From assembly GCA_010279815.1 (NCBI GenBank), contig QEOQ01000493.1:558540-622539 (forward strand): 64,000 bases of DNA, in the 5' to 3' direction. The notes under the pieces are model-generated. The model was not told the origin of the DNA and searched no databases. It saw only the letters and a program-made list of their open reading frames with translations. Of this stretch, positions 35,418 through 48,492 are shown piece by piece. Every line of letters starts with the position of its first letter. Position 1 is the stretch's first letter. The DNA comes from Brachionus plicatilis (lineage: Eukaryota > Rotifera > Eurotatoria > Ploima > Brachionidae). The position numbers and the translations under genes are program-made.

Positions 35418-36772
35418 ATGCTCAAGAATCTAAGTAAAAGATTCGTATATTTTTGTAATGTGACACGTAAACTTCATTTTGAGACAAAATTTGGCAAGAA
35501 CAGCTTAGAAATATTTTCAAAAATTGCCAAAAGTTCGCGCCACTATCCTTATTTATGGCTGAGAGACAACTGCAAATGTTCAAAATGCTACAATTATATT
35601 GCCGATGAAATCGACATAGATTTGACCACCATACCAGACACAATACGACCAAATAAAATAGAAAGCATCGATCAAAAGACATTCTCAATTTTGTGTAATT
35701 CAAATTTGAATACTTCTTTTTTTTTTCATTGATTTCTAAATGTTTTTTCATTAATTTTTAAAAAAGGGAATGATGGTCACAAATCCGAATATGATTTGGA
35801 GAAATTATACAATTATTCTTTGAAAAGTTTGCATCAATCTAAAGAAGAGAAGAAATTGTGGAATAAGCTTGTATTGGGACAAAAAGGCATTCCTAAATTC
35901 AATTACAACAATTATCTAAATGATGATTCAATTTTACGATTAACTTTGCAATCTATCAAAAAATACGGAGCAGTAATTATCGAAAATGTGGGTGCCAATT
36001 CAAACGAGATATCTAACGTGTGCAAACGAATAGGTCCAATACAAAATTCTCATTTTGGTGCTGATTGCATAGTGACCAATTCTTTGTCTTTCAAAGACCG
36101 AGCATACACTAATTTATCACTCAAGGCACATACGGACACTGTTTATATGAAAAATTCAGCTGGGTAATTAAATTTTTTAACAGTTTTAATTTTTTTTAAA
36201 TTTTTTTTTTGCATTCTGAAATTTGAATTTTTTTTTAATTTTTTTTTTGTTGGTAAAATAAAAAAATTAATGAAATTTTTAGTATTGAAATGTTTCATGT
36301 TGTAAAGCCGGCCGAGACTGGCGGAGAATCGTTGCTCGTCGATGGGTTCTATTGTGCTCAACAATTAAAGCAAAACTGTCCGCATGATTTCGATATTTTG
36401 AGCAAACTAAATGTTGAATTCAACTTTCTTAAGGAAGGTGCTTACGATTTAAGATACAAAGGCCCAGTGATTGAACTTGACGAATTGGGAAATTTTGTTC
36501 AAATAAGATTCAACCCATACCACAAAGTCAATGTAGATCATTTATCATTTGATGACATTTGCCGCTATTATAGAGCTATACGCAATTTTTCCACAATTAT
36601 TCAGGACAAGTTAAATGAACACTGGATTGCTCTAGGCGAAGATCAAGTTTTGTTATTTGATAACTACAGACTTCTGCATGGAAGAGCAGCGTTTACTGGC
36701 CATCGTACACTCACAACTGTTTATTTATCTAGAGATGATTATTTATCAAAAGCAAATGTTTTAGGTGTTTGA
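35418..36772 (+). CDS. TMLHE: Trimethyllysine dioxygenase (TMLHE-like)
   Basis: The join 35418-35694, 35767-36163, 36283-36772 gives 387 residues; introns 72 and 119 nt. The N-terminal half has YLWLRDNCKCSKCYN (Cys-rich zinc site of the BBOX1/TMLHE family) and WNDGHKSEYD. The catalytic half has AHTDT (iron-binding His-x-Asp), LLVDGFYCAQQL, and FDNYRLLHGRAAFTGHRTL with the distal His and 2-oxoglutarate-binding Arg. The ending YLSRDDYLSKANVLG and the LLVDGFY motif favour TMLHE over gamma-butyrobetaine dioxygenase BBOX1, though the length equals that of human BBOX1. TMLHE hydroxylates N6-trimethyllysine in the mitochondrial matrix, the first step of carnitine synthesis; MLKNLSKRFVYF is a plausible targeting peptide. 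It is divergent from the SLC25A45-like gene. Confidence 0.88.
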
Positions 36773-38892
36773 ATATTTAAAAAATAATTAATAAAGATAT
36801 ATACATTTTTTTTTGTTTATTTTTTCATTTTAGCTTTTTGAATCTAACTTGACCGGCTTAGCGAAAAAAATTTGTAATTTGAGCCAAATTCCGAACGTTT
36901 ACTAAGTTAATGGTTCTTCACTAGCAACTTTAATCTCATATGTTTTAAAAATAAAAAAAAAATGAAGCTTTGAAGAATACAAATGCTAAACAAGTTAGAG
37001 CAAGTCGTATCTTAAGCTGAATACAAGTCAAACAAACTATTAAATATTCATTTATTATTCAATGCTGATGCAACTAAAAATGCGCTATTTAGAAGAGTTT
37101 ATGATTGATTCTTCCCAACTTTTTTTGCTTTATTCTTTATACTAGCAAGAATTTAGATTTTTTAGATTTTAGAAAAAAATTAGCTTTTTTTTTCAAATTG
37201 ACTCATCAATAAATTGTTTTTGTTAGAAAAAATGGAGTTTTTGAGAACGCGTTCCACCTAAGTGTATATTTAAATAAAGTCTTATTTAAAACGTAATTTT
37301 TTTTTAAATTAAATCAAAAATTTGAATCCAAAGGCTAATCACCAGCAAGTGAGATTAGGATATTTTTTATTTTTTTATTTCGTTTTCTAGAATGTGATGA
37401 AAATTGCTATTTGATAAAAATTGATTTTTTTAAATCAATTCTAACTTGACTTTATCAAGTGTTGAAATAAAGAAAATGCCGAGCTAATTGTTCGTTCAAT
37501 ACAGATAAATATATTTTTATTTTGTTGGTTCGTAAAATAGGAAATTCAAATGTTGTTCAAAATAAAGATAAAAATATATTTTAATAAAAAATTTTATTTT
37601 CATTACGATAATATCTAACACAAATCTAAATTAATTTAAATCGGTGGCTGAAATTATGTTTAGGGTAATTGGCTTTAAATGTTAAATTAATTTTTTTTTT
37701 AAATTAAATCTTTTAAATCTTAAGACTTTTTGGCAAATTTAGGTTATGACTTAAAATAATTAACTCGAATAAAGAAAGTTACATAGTAATCTTTATTGAT
37801 TGTTTAGGTCCAGAAATATTTTCCGGTAACAAAAATGAAAAGCATAATTTCAACTTATGAATATTTAAAATTAAACTATGAGTTGAATTTTCTACCAAGT
37901 AAAAATTACTTTCATAATTAATAAATTGAGGATTATTTTGAAACTAGATAATTGATAATTAGTATTTTTTTTTTAACATTTTTCAAATTATTTTGATTAA
38001 GGAAAAAAAGCATTCAATCTTTGTTTCTTTTATTTGCTTGCACGAATCGTCCGAATTAAACAAGTAAATAAGGCTGTATTTAATTAAGATTTTATTTTAT
38101 GTGAAAAAAAAAAAAATAATTACATAGTGGTTAATTTTTTGGTAATAGACGAGGCCCAAGTAGCAAATAAAATTTATATTTTATTACTAAAGAAAAAAAG
38201 GAAAACTAATACTTAAATGAGTCTAGAAATAAATTGAAATTGAGATGATTAAATTTATTGAAAATTCATCATAGATAAAAATCTGTTCTATGTCAGTATA
38301 TGACAATAGAAAAATTTGAGCATTATCTAGCATTAGACACATGATATAAAAATCAATTTTTTTTTCATCCTTAAGTGCTTATGATCGAAAAATGAAAAAT
38401 TTATCTGAAATGAACGACGTGTATGTACACACACAGTGAGTAAAGTCTCTGTTTATTGAACAAAAAACTCCGTTGTTATTAAATGACCCATGAAACTATA
38501 AAAAAAAAATAGTTTAATTATTTGCGTCCGAAAACGTTTAATATGCATAAAATTAGCATAAATGATGCTTTTTTTGTTTTGTTAAATCTTTATTCTAAAA
38601 CTGCCACTGTGTGCGTATATTGTGTTCTAGACTGAGTGAGTGAGTGAGTGAAGGAAAAATAAATTTTCGATTTATTTACAATACCGCGTCTCTCTATCAA
38701 GTATCAAGCGGCGACCAAACCAATAATCGATTAGCTGTGCATTTGCCAGCAGATACGATCAACTTTTTGTTGTTGCTCAAAACTATCAATAATCTGCAAC
38801 AGCTTCATAATTTAATTTAACAAGAGAAAAAAAAAATCGATTTTACTCTATTGACAATTTGTTCTTAAGATTATTTACATATTTTTGTTTAG
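36773..38892. other. Intergenic region before the Mint gene
   Basis: No gene was seen. A (TGAG)n microsatellite lies at 38633-38650. The last 250 bases are less A/T-rich (CGCGTCTCTC, GCGGCGACC near 38685-38715) and probably hold a promoter or non-coding first exon of Mint. Confidence 0.45.
38633..38650. repeat. (TGAG)n microsatellite
   Basis: Four to five TGAG units upstream of the Mint gene. Confidence 0.85.
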
Positions 38893-38903
38893 ATGAGTCA
38901 GAA

Positions 38904-41900
38904 ATGACGGATAAAAAAAGTTCTAAAACGCTCGAAATTTGTTCACTAGTGGATAGTATTGAGCAAAGAATGCATGCTGAGACCAGGGACAGTGTGACAA
39001 TGGTTGATAAATCAGTAATTATTGTAATTATTGATTAGTTTTCTGTCTCTCTATTTATGTTGCAAAAATTAATTCAAAATGCAAATCAAGTCCAGCAATT
39101 AAAAATTTCTCATTTTAAGGACGAAAGCGTTCAAAATCATCACTTGTCATCACTAACCAATTCTGCTACATCCATCAAATCAACTAAATCCGACTCAAGC
39201 AAAACAGCCGCCGCCACTGCCGCAAATAAAAGTAAATTTTTTTGTTGTTTTTGTTGTTGCTGTTATTGCTGTTGTTTTGTTTACATGGACTTAATTAACC
39301 CAAATGAACATATTAGCCAAATGATTATCTTCTAACTAGCATTATTTTATTCTATTTTATTTTATCTATTTTGTTTGATTAGTCTAGTTTTGAAGCTAAT
39401 TTTCGGTCTGTTATTTTTCGACTGATTTTTCGTTGAACACAAACTTGTTTTCTAAGTGTCCTAAACTGTGCTCGATTTTTGTTGTAACTATGCCAACCTT
39501 AGTCTATTTTTCAAAGATAGACTGGCGAAATATGCCGAGTTTTAATTTTAACTATTAAAATTTGGCATTGTTCGTAAGTCATCGACATTATCATCTTTTC
39601 ATACTGAACGCATTTGCATTTGAAAGTAAAATTTTTAATTTCCAAACTCAATTTAGTATTATTTTTAAAAATCTATTTTTTTCTACGTTTTTTTTTCTAC
39701 TTTTTATTTAATGTCTACTAATAGTTTTATTTTTGATCTAATAGTTTTATTTTTGATTTTCAAAATCTTGATTCCAATATCTTTAGATTAGGAGCAGTCG
39801 TATTCAACAATTAAAATATTGACTTAGAAGACTAAAAATGGTCGAAAACATAGAAAACAGTTATTAAAATTGGCCAACAGTTGATTTTATATTTGCAAAG
39901 TTAAACAGAAAAAAAAAATCAAAAATAGGCTACTATTATTTCTAATTTTTGAATTGTAATTTATAGTTATTTTTCTTTTTTATTTTTAACGATGACTTTT
40001 ATTTTTATTTACTTCTTTTTATTTTGTTCAATTTTATTCTTTAGAGAAATGGTTATTTTGTTGATTCTCCTAAATTTTTGGAACAAATTTTAAAATTGAT
40101 TCAATAAAGCATTTTTCAATATTTATAGAAATGTAATGGGTCAAAGTGCTTCCTTTCAGTTCAATGTTAAAAATAAATAAGTTTCTGATGATATCTCTTA
40201 TTTCTTCAAAATATGTCCAATACTGGCAGAACGTTTGTTAGTTTTTTCTTTTTTTTGGTTAATAATTAATAAAAGCACTTGAAGTTGAAATCAATCTTTC
40301 AAACATAGAGTACTTAAAATAATAATTAAATTAAGTGGGAAAGAAAAAATTTCGATGAAACTGGAATTTTTTTTGGATACAAGTGCAGTTCTCAATACTC
40401 AAGGATTAATTTTAAATTTTTGGGTTTAAATAGTTAGTGAGACATTAGAAATGATTTCTCATTGACTTGTATTATCTCATATTCTTCATATTAAAAAATT
40501 GCCTGGAGCATCTCAGTCACAAAATTAAGCATGTCACTATCAATTAATTTTAAATTAATCACTCACTCAGTAAATAGTCTCTCAGTCAGTTTGTGGACTC
40601 TTACTTGTCATTCAATATTAGACGAATTCTATTTTTGTGTTTTTTGTGACAAATTAGTTCTTTATTTTTGTTGTTGAAAATAAATGAAAATAAATAAAAA
40701 ACAGAAAAAAATTTCTCGCCTAGATTCAATGAGAGCTTACTTTGAGCTTTTGAATTTTTAAATTATTGATTTAATAATTTTCCAAGGAAATTATTTCAAC
40801 AGGGAAAAGTTTTTGTTGTAACAAAAAAAATCAATTAAAATGATTAAAGTTTAAATAAATAAATTTTTTAGTCGACAAAATGTCGCCAGGCCTTGCCAAA
40901 CGAATAAACACATTATCGTTAAGTGACTACACTGAGTCAAGCTCGCCCATTTCCAACCAAACGTCACCTGGTGTGTCCACAAATTCCTCTTCTGCCTCAC
41001 AGAATTCATGTAATTCGGCTAATCTAAAAATTCAGTTTGCCCTCGAGAAAAACATGCAAAAATTAAATTTGACATCAAAAAATGTGCAAAATTCACAAAA
41101 ACTGACCAAAGAAGACATTGAACTGTTCACAAACAATGAGCACATGTGCCATGTGTCGAATAGAAACTCGGCTGAACGCGAGATGACGCCTGACTCAATA
41201 GACGAAAATTTTTATCTCAATCAAAATCCAAATACAAATGCAAATACAAATGCAAATACAAATGCAAAGTCTAAAAAAATCAAAAGTCAAAATCTCAAAA
41301 CAAATACAAACAAAGTTTATCAGCGTAATAAACTAACCAATTCATGTTCACTAAATGCAATGAACAATTTTGTCTCTGCCTCATCCACTTCTTCTTCGAT
41401 ATCGTCTTCACTCTCTTCGCCCATCACCAATCAACAAACATGCTCCAAATGGACTAGTAAGCTTAATAAAAATATCCTAGCTCCCATTCAACAATCAAGT
41501 CATCTGACACCAGCACAACAAAACAGACAAAAAATTAAAAGCATACAACAACCATTTCAAATCTCAAGACACAGACCAAGACCACTTACCGCTAAGACCA
41601 AAAACAAAAAAGTAAGCGAGTCTTTGAGAATCAGTTCAAGAAATGTTAAAAATGTACAAATGAAGCAAATGAAACAAACAAAGCAAGCAAGTTACAATAC
41701 AGTTGCAGCAAACGGTGATTGTCACAATCGTTTTGGTGTTGATCATGAGCATGGCAAAGAAGAAGAAGAAGACGATAATGATGACGACATTGATGATGAT
41801 GGTGATGATGAAGAGGAGAAACAAGATGAATGGGACGATGAGAACGACAATGAATATGAAGATTGCGATCAAGATGACGGAGAAGAGTACCAAAGTTTTG

Positions 41901-44900
41901 AAGCAAACACAAAAACAAAATCGAAATTAATTGTTAAACCACAAGCTGTTAAATCGTATACTCAAAGTGATTTTAAATACACGAAAAAACCCAATATTGG
42001 ACATAACAATTTCTGCAAACAAAACATTTCGGCTTTCATTCAACCGAAAAATAATCTTAACACGTCAGGTTCGTCATCGACCTCAACGTTACACTCAAAC
42101 CATGACTCGAATCGAATATCCACATCCATTCACTGCACACATCAAAAACACCAAAAATTAGCCAATACGAACAGCAATAGTGATAGAGATTTTGACACTG
42201 ACGAAGAAACAAATAAACTTTTAGAAAAACAAATTCAAAATAGTGAAAATGAGATACAAGATCAACAACAACAGTGCAAAAATTATGTAAATTATCGTTT
42301 TATTTTTTTTTTCAACCTTAATGAGAGATCTAACATGTTTTTTTTTTTTTTTGTTGTTGTTGTTGTTTTGTTTAGATCGAGACAAAGCAAAAAAGTCGTG
42401 AAAGTTAGTATATTTTTATTTTATTTTAGAAAAATTCAATTTAATATTTTTATCCATTTTTTTCTCTTTTTCTTCAAATCAAAATTAAAAAATTTTGGTA
42501 AGTTTAAATGTTAATGTAAATGGCGATTGGTGTCGTTGTAATTGTCGTTGGTGTCTTTTATTTATAATGGAGCTTAGTTCCCAAAATTTCTTTTATAATA
42601 TTTGATGCTTTTCAGGTTGAGGGTTAATCAGCTAATATTTTTTTTATGTATTTTGTGTTCATTATTATTTATATTCAAATTTCTCGCCTATTTATATCTA
42701 TTAAATTTATTTTGAATTGATGATTAAATACAAAATAGACATTAATAAATTGATAAACAGGAAAAAAGATCAGAATATTTATTTAATTACTAGTAGTAAT
42801 TGCAAAAAAAAAACTTGAATAAAACTTAAACCTGTTCGTGTAAGCTGATGCCAAGTTGATTTAAGAATCTTGATAGTTGCGGCTTATATTTAAAAAAAAT
42901 CTAATAATATTAAAAAATAAAAAATATATTATAATTTGAGTAGAGAATTATACGCAAAATAAGTTTAAATATAGAAAAAAAGAAGAAGAAAAGTCAAATT
43001 TGCAAAAAAATTATTTTGCGTTAAAATTGACTTTATTTTACCAAATAACATATACCAAATTATTCCAAAATTTTAGCTTTCAACTTTAAAAATTTATCTT
43101 TTTCCTTAAACATTTTACCATGTTATTTTTTTATTTTACAATATTTTGCTTTTTTCGACAAATCTTGATAGATGACAAAACATAGCTGTATTTTGAATTT
43201 TATTCAAAATTTATTTTATATCCTAAATAAAAAGGGCAGTTAGGTTCCATACAAATTGTGATTATTTCAATGCAATTAAATTTGAGCATTTTTTTTTATG
43301 TTTTAAATGAATAGTTTTAGTTAAAGAAAAAATGCGTTAATTAGCAGCATTGTTAATTCATCCAAAATTACTGCAATTCGTTGTAAAAAAACTGAAAATT
43401 TGCCTAGAATACTTTCTTATGACGTACTCAAATTTCAGAGCTGAGTTTTCGCAGAAAATGATTTCTAATGAAGCAAAAATGCTCAAAATTTTCAAATACA
43501 CTTTTGGGAACTAAAACTAATCCATTCTAGTAAACAAAAAGTTATTCAAGTAATTTAGCTGAATTGAAAAAATCTGATTGAAAAAAAAAAAAAATTAAAA
43601 AGAAAAAACATATTTTTTTTTGCTCATATCACTTTATGTTTAAGCTATATTAAAAAAAAAATTAAAAAATTTATTTATCAAATTTTTTTTACAATTCAAG
43701 ATCAATCAATTCATCAAATAATGGATCCTGATAATAAAGTATTAATAGAGGGTGTATTGTTTCGAGCTCGTTACTTAGGTTCAACTCAATTGATATCGGA
43801 CGGCAATCCAACAAAGTTGACAAGAATGCTTCAAGCTCAAGAAGCGGTCGGACGAATCAAAGTAAGTCACTATTTTCCAAATTTATAGACTTTTCCAACA
43901 ATTCGCTGTTATTATATTGAGAGCTGAATTGGCTGTTAAATTGGCTGTTTAATTGAGTGGTGTCACGATTTAGTCTATTGGCGAGTGTAACCTGTTCGTA
44001 TAGTTTGTGTCTCAAATTTTGCAATAGGCTAGATATTTTTGAACGCTCATAAAACTTGTAGCAATCAAAGTTAGATCTATTGTTGTAATTCAAATTGGAC
44101 GATATGAAATTAACGAGTCGAATGTCACTAGACGATCGCTGTTTTTCCAAATTTTCCACCACTTTTTGATGCAATTTGCGAACTTTTCTTTCGTTGTACA
44201 TAAACTCCCATGCATCTTTGAATCGAACATTGCTAAAACTATTTCTCAGTATTAGATTGAGATTTTTGCTTGAATTGATGGCCGACGAATACTGATAGAA
44301 CTCTCTTAGTTGACTGCTCGATGTGAGAACGTGTGTGTAGAGTGGTTGGCTTTTGTTTAGCCGTGGCTCAAGATCTTCGCCCATTTCTTGTTCGTTTATT
44401 TGATCGGACTTTGAATTTTGAGTGATTACAAAATCGGGCTCCTGGTCTTCGTCGTCATCTTCGTCTTCTTCGTAGTGCTCTTCTTCTTGTGTCATTTTGG
44501 ACTCATCGCCTTCCATGTAATCATCATCGGCATCATCACCATCATCGTCCACATCCACATCTACATCCGCATCAGCATCGGATGTGGACACAGCGTTTGT
44601 CTCATGAATCCTTTTGTTTTTGAATGCATCTATTTCTGCTGCTGTGGCTGCTGATCGCTGCTTTTTTTTGTTTTGTCTCAAATTTTTTGTGGCGTTTTTT
44701 TGCTTTTGTCTTTCGATATTTTCGGCCTGGGTTTCGCTTAGAAGAATTTTTTTGCTTATATTGGGCGCAACAAATCTACTTGTAGTAGTCGAATTCGACT
44801 TACCCGCTACTCCAGTTTCATTTTGGTCTTTGAGATTTTTCACAGACACAAATTTGAGATATTCAAATGTGTTTTGTCGCTGCAGTTCAGAAAGCTTTTT

Positions 44901-47900
44901 ATAAACCTGAGTTTGGGTTATAAACGATTGTTTGGACTGTTTGTGTGCGTTCATGTTATTGATTGAATTTTTGTTAAGCACATAGAGTTTAGGCGCTGCC
45001 ATCAAATCAGGCAGCTTGTATTGATGTAGATCGCTATCACTAAGCTTGTACGAATGCTTGTGTTGATTTTCGTCATCGCTAATGTCTGCGTTATTAACAC
45101 TGTAATAGCTGGTGGGTGAAACAACAGCAGACTTTGATTTCAATCGATTACAATCCGAATACACTTCTTCGGAGTGAATTTTGCTGAGTGATTTTTTTGC
45201 AGTCTGATTGCGCTCTTGAATTCGATCTTGAAATTGATCTTGACTTTGATATTGGCTTTGATATTGACTTTCATCAGCTCGTTTGTTTTTCAAGTATTCG
45301 GACAAAGTGCTAAGTGAAGAAAATGTCGAAACAAATATTAGAGAGGGTTCGGGCTTTTGGGCGATCAGATGCGATGTTATGCGCCTACTTTGAGCAATGT
45401 GCATTGGCCTTCGTATATCGTTCAGTTTGCCCACTGTGGCTATGTTCACCCAATGAGGCTTTTTCGCTCTGTTTCCTTGATGATGATTCTGCTGCTGCTG
45501 CTGCTGATTTTGCTGATTTTGCTGATGTGACTGATGTTGCTGGGCCATTGATCGCGACTGACGTATATTTTTATAATTAAATTGAATTGGATTCATTTTA
45601 AGAAGCGGTCTGTTTTGCTCCTCCAATTCTTTAAGTTCGTCGTTTTCGTCAATAAGCTCCGTTTTAAACTGATTTTCCGAGTCACAATACAAAATTGGTA
45701 TGTCAAAGTTATTGTATAACTTTTTCAAATAGATTTTATTCGAATCACAAATTGACTTTAAACAATCCAAATCGTAACTATTGTTTGTTTGTTTAGTCGA
45801 CGACTCGTCTGAATCTGTCGAATTTATTTCACTTTGATTTGCCTCCTCTTCTTCGTCGCCAAAATCATAATCACCATCAACACCATAAACATTCTTACTT
45901 GAATTAAATGTATTTTTGGCACTAAGTGTTTTACTCTCTTCTAAATGTTGATCGACATCTGCATCTGGATGATGTTTATTGATATGTTGATTGAATTTGT
46001 TTGAATTTGTTTGAGTTTGTTCGTTTTTTTGCTCTTGTTCTTGCTCTTGTTCTTGCTCTTGTTCTTGCTCTTTCTCTTGTTGCTTTAATTGCTGCTTTTG
46101 CTTCAAATATTTTCTGTTTAACAAAATACTTCCATTACGAACTTGTTGATGATGTTTAGTCAATTTTTCACCATTAGCTCTTTTATTAACTCTCTCATAA
46201 ACTCTCTCATTCACTTTCTCAATAGCACTTTCTAAACATTTTTTTTTAAAATTTATTAGAATTATTTTATTAATTTTTTCTAAAGAACTTGAAAAATACT
46301 TCTAGCAAAATAGGAAAATTTTGAGAAAAAAAATTAAAAAAAAAACCAGAAAAAAATGTAAATACTTGCTGCTGATTTTGCTGTTGATGCTGCAATCGAT
46401 GCTGCAATTGATGCTGGCGGTGACGATGAAGCTTTGATTATACTTGAGCTAATCACTGGTACCTTCAAATCGATGAGAACACTTTTATTATTTTTTGAAT
46501 TGTTCTTTGAACGAAACGAATTCTGAAGTTTTTGCTTGAGAACCAAAAGTTTTTTGTAGTCTTTGACTTCGATTGACGTGTCATTGTTGCGTGGCGCACA
46601 TTTTTCGGATGTTTTAGTTTTTTTGGTCTTTTCGTGTTCCACAAGATTTTCAAGTATTTGAAAGTTGTTCTTTGGTCTTAGATTGAGACAAGTGGACATT
46701 TTAATTTCACAGCTTGAATCCTCATTCATTTCATAACAACTTCGGTACAATTTGTTCACGTACTTTGACTTAATTGATTCGTCAAAATTTTTTAGCAAAT
46801 TCTCATCCATTTTAGAAATACTTAAATATAAATTTTCATTTTTTTTTTATTTTATTTTTTTTTCTTGTTAAATAAAACTAACATGAAATTGGCTCTAAAA
46901 GCTTTCATAACGAAAGCTGCTTAATCTATCTTTTATCCGAGAACATTTACCATTACTTGTAAGGTCTCTGTTTATTCTAAAAACAAAATTAAAAATTATA
47001 AAAAAAACAAAGCTAATATTAATTAAATAAAAAAAAAGGCTCCAGAAGGTGAAAGTCAACCAAGTGTTGAAGTAGATTTGTTTGTGAGCACCGAGAAAAT
47101 AATGGTTTTAAACACCGATTTACAGGTAATTAAAATTAGCCTTTTTGACAAACGTCAAAATACACCTCGACAAAACACAATTTTTGGCGATTAGTTTATT
47201 TATTTTTGTTATAACATTTTTATGTATTTTATGCTTTTTGTTGCTTCTTGCTGCTTTTTCAATCATATTAAAATCATTTTAGTAAAATCATTTTCAATCA
47301 TTTGTTTGTGTTTAGATCGAAAAAGTTGTAAGTTTATTTTTTTGCTCAACAACTAAAACTATTAAGTCTAACATGCCTAAAACCTTTTCTTTTTTGTTGT
47401 TTGTTGTTTTTTAAATTTTTAAATTTTATTTTTTGACTAAAAAAAATTAATTGCACATTAACTATGAATTCATAATTATTTCAAGGAGATAATGATGGAC
47501 CATTCGCTGCGTTCCATATCATACATTGCTGACATTGGCAATTTGGTCGTACTCATGGCCAAAAGACGTCCAATAAATCCAGACGAAGCCAAACGTCAAG
47601 TTAAAATGGTATGTCATGTGTTCGAAAGCGAAGAGGCTCAAGTGGTAGCTCAATCGATTGGTCAAGCGTTTCAAGTGGCTTACATGGAGTACTTGAAAGC
47701 AAACGGAATAGAGGACATGTCGATTATGAAAGACTTGGACTATCAGGAAGTGTTGAATCAACAAGAGATAATGGGCGATGAGCTGCTTATGTTTGCCAAG
47801 AAAGAATGTCAAAAAGAAGTGATCGTACCAAAGCACAAAAACGAGCCTTTGGGCGTTGTCATTGTCGAGTCAGGATGGGGTTCAATGCTTCCGACAGTTG

Positions 47901-48492
47901 TGGTCGCTAACATGATGCCAAGTGGACCGGCAGCTAGATGTGGCCACTTGAATATAGGTGATCAAATAATATCCGTAAACGGTATAAGCATGGTCGGTCT
48001 GCCATTGACTGAATGTCAAAATCAAATAAAAAGCGCCAAACATTTAACTCTAGTTCGATTAGTAGTGGTGCCATGTCCACCTGTGGTCGAAGTGCTCATC
48101 AAAAGACCAGATACCAAGTATCAACTTGGCTTCAGTGTCCAAGATGGAATTGTAATTAATTTAAAACATAAATAAAATTAATTTAAAACTATTATGGTCT
48201 AATTTTATTTAATTAAATAGATTTGTAGTTTATTGAGAGGTGGAATAGCCGAGCGAGGAGGAGTTCGTGTTGGACATAGGATAATTGAAATAAATAATCA
48301 AAGTGTAGTAGCAACTCAACATGAAAAAATAGTCACCATGCTAGCAAATTCGGTGGGAGAAGTAATTTTTTTTCTTTAATGTAAAATAAATCAAGAAAAA
48401 CATTTATTTGTTTATTAAAGCTTCGGATGAAAACAATGCCTACACAAATGTTTCGTTTGTTAACTGGCCAAGAGCTTCCTGTTTACATTTAG
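38904..48492 (+). CDS. APBA: Mint/X11 adaptor (amyloid-beta A4 precursor-binding family A)
   Basis: Nine coding exons: 38904-39014, 39096-39231, 40872-42286, 42376-42403, 43701-43861, 47039-47125, 47486-48151, 48221-48361, 48421-48492; 938 residues. The N-terminal half is low complexity, Ser/Asn-rich with an acidic run near 380-425. The PTB domain (about 577-735) has [55 protein letters not shown] and [12 protein letters not shown]. Two PDZ domains follow: [22 protein letters not shown] and [34 protein letters not shown]. The end is [13 protein letters not shown], the family-typical terminus that packs on PDZ1. The protein is a synaptic and Golgi adaptor that binds APP-type tails and, in other animals, Munc18 and CASK/Veli. 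The acceptor of exon 2 could instead be 39120. Exon 4 is only 28 nt. AATAAA is near 48700. One intron contains an antisense gene. Confidence 0.93.
39232..40871 (+). other. Mint intron 2
   Basis: This 1.6-kb intron is mostly A/T low complexity with (TGTTGCTGT)-type words at its start and a (TTTTATTT)-rich zone near 39345-39380. There are CACTCACTCAG/CTCTCAGTCAG repeats near 40560-40590. No nested gene was seen. Confidence 0.55.
42404..43700 (+). other. Mint intron 4
   Basis: 1.3 kb of A/T-rich intron. At about 43535-43585, AAAAGTTATTCAAGTAATTTAGCTGAATTG resembles the arm of the MITE at 51.3-51.7 kb, suggesting an old solitary arm. No gene was seen. Confidence 0.45.
43857..46810 (-). CDS. Gene nested antisense in a Mint intron; acidic, Gln/Glu-rich orphan
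   Basis: The minus-strand join 46810-46366, 46231-43857 gives 939 residues with a 134-nt phase-1 intron. The N-terminus is [12 protein letters not shown]. Residues about 150-260 hold [15 protein letters not shown] repeats and a Q-rich ([10 protein letters not shown]) zone. An acidic block ([20 protein letters not shown]) lies near 715. The C-terminal 200 residues are more complex and probably folded ([41 protein letters not shown]). I do not recognise it. The long open frame, with codon-like composition and a spliced 5' exon, argues for a real gene. It lies wholly inside Mint intron 5 except that its TGA stop (43857-43859) falls within Mint exon 5. Its last codons lie on the complement of that exon's splice donor. 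Confidence 0.75.
47316..47327 (+). other. Candidate 12-nt in-frame microexon of Mint (IEKV)
   Basis: Between exons 6 and 7 of Mint, ATCGAAAAAGTT is preceded by TTTGTTTGTGTTTAG and followed by GTAAGT, a consensus donor. It is phase 0, like both neighbours, and would insert IEKV between NTDLQ and EIMMDHSLR in the PTB domain without changing frame. Skipping it gives the standard family sequence, so it would be an optional exon. Direct sequence support is only the splice motifs and frame. Confidence 0.4.

Noticed and set aside
45314..45580. Plus-strand frames opposite the nested gene (also 44418-44904)
   Set aside because: Shadows of the Gln/Asp codons of the minus-strand frame; no splice context.
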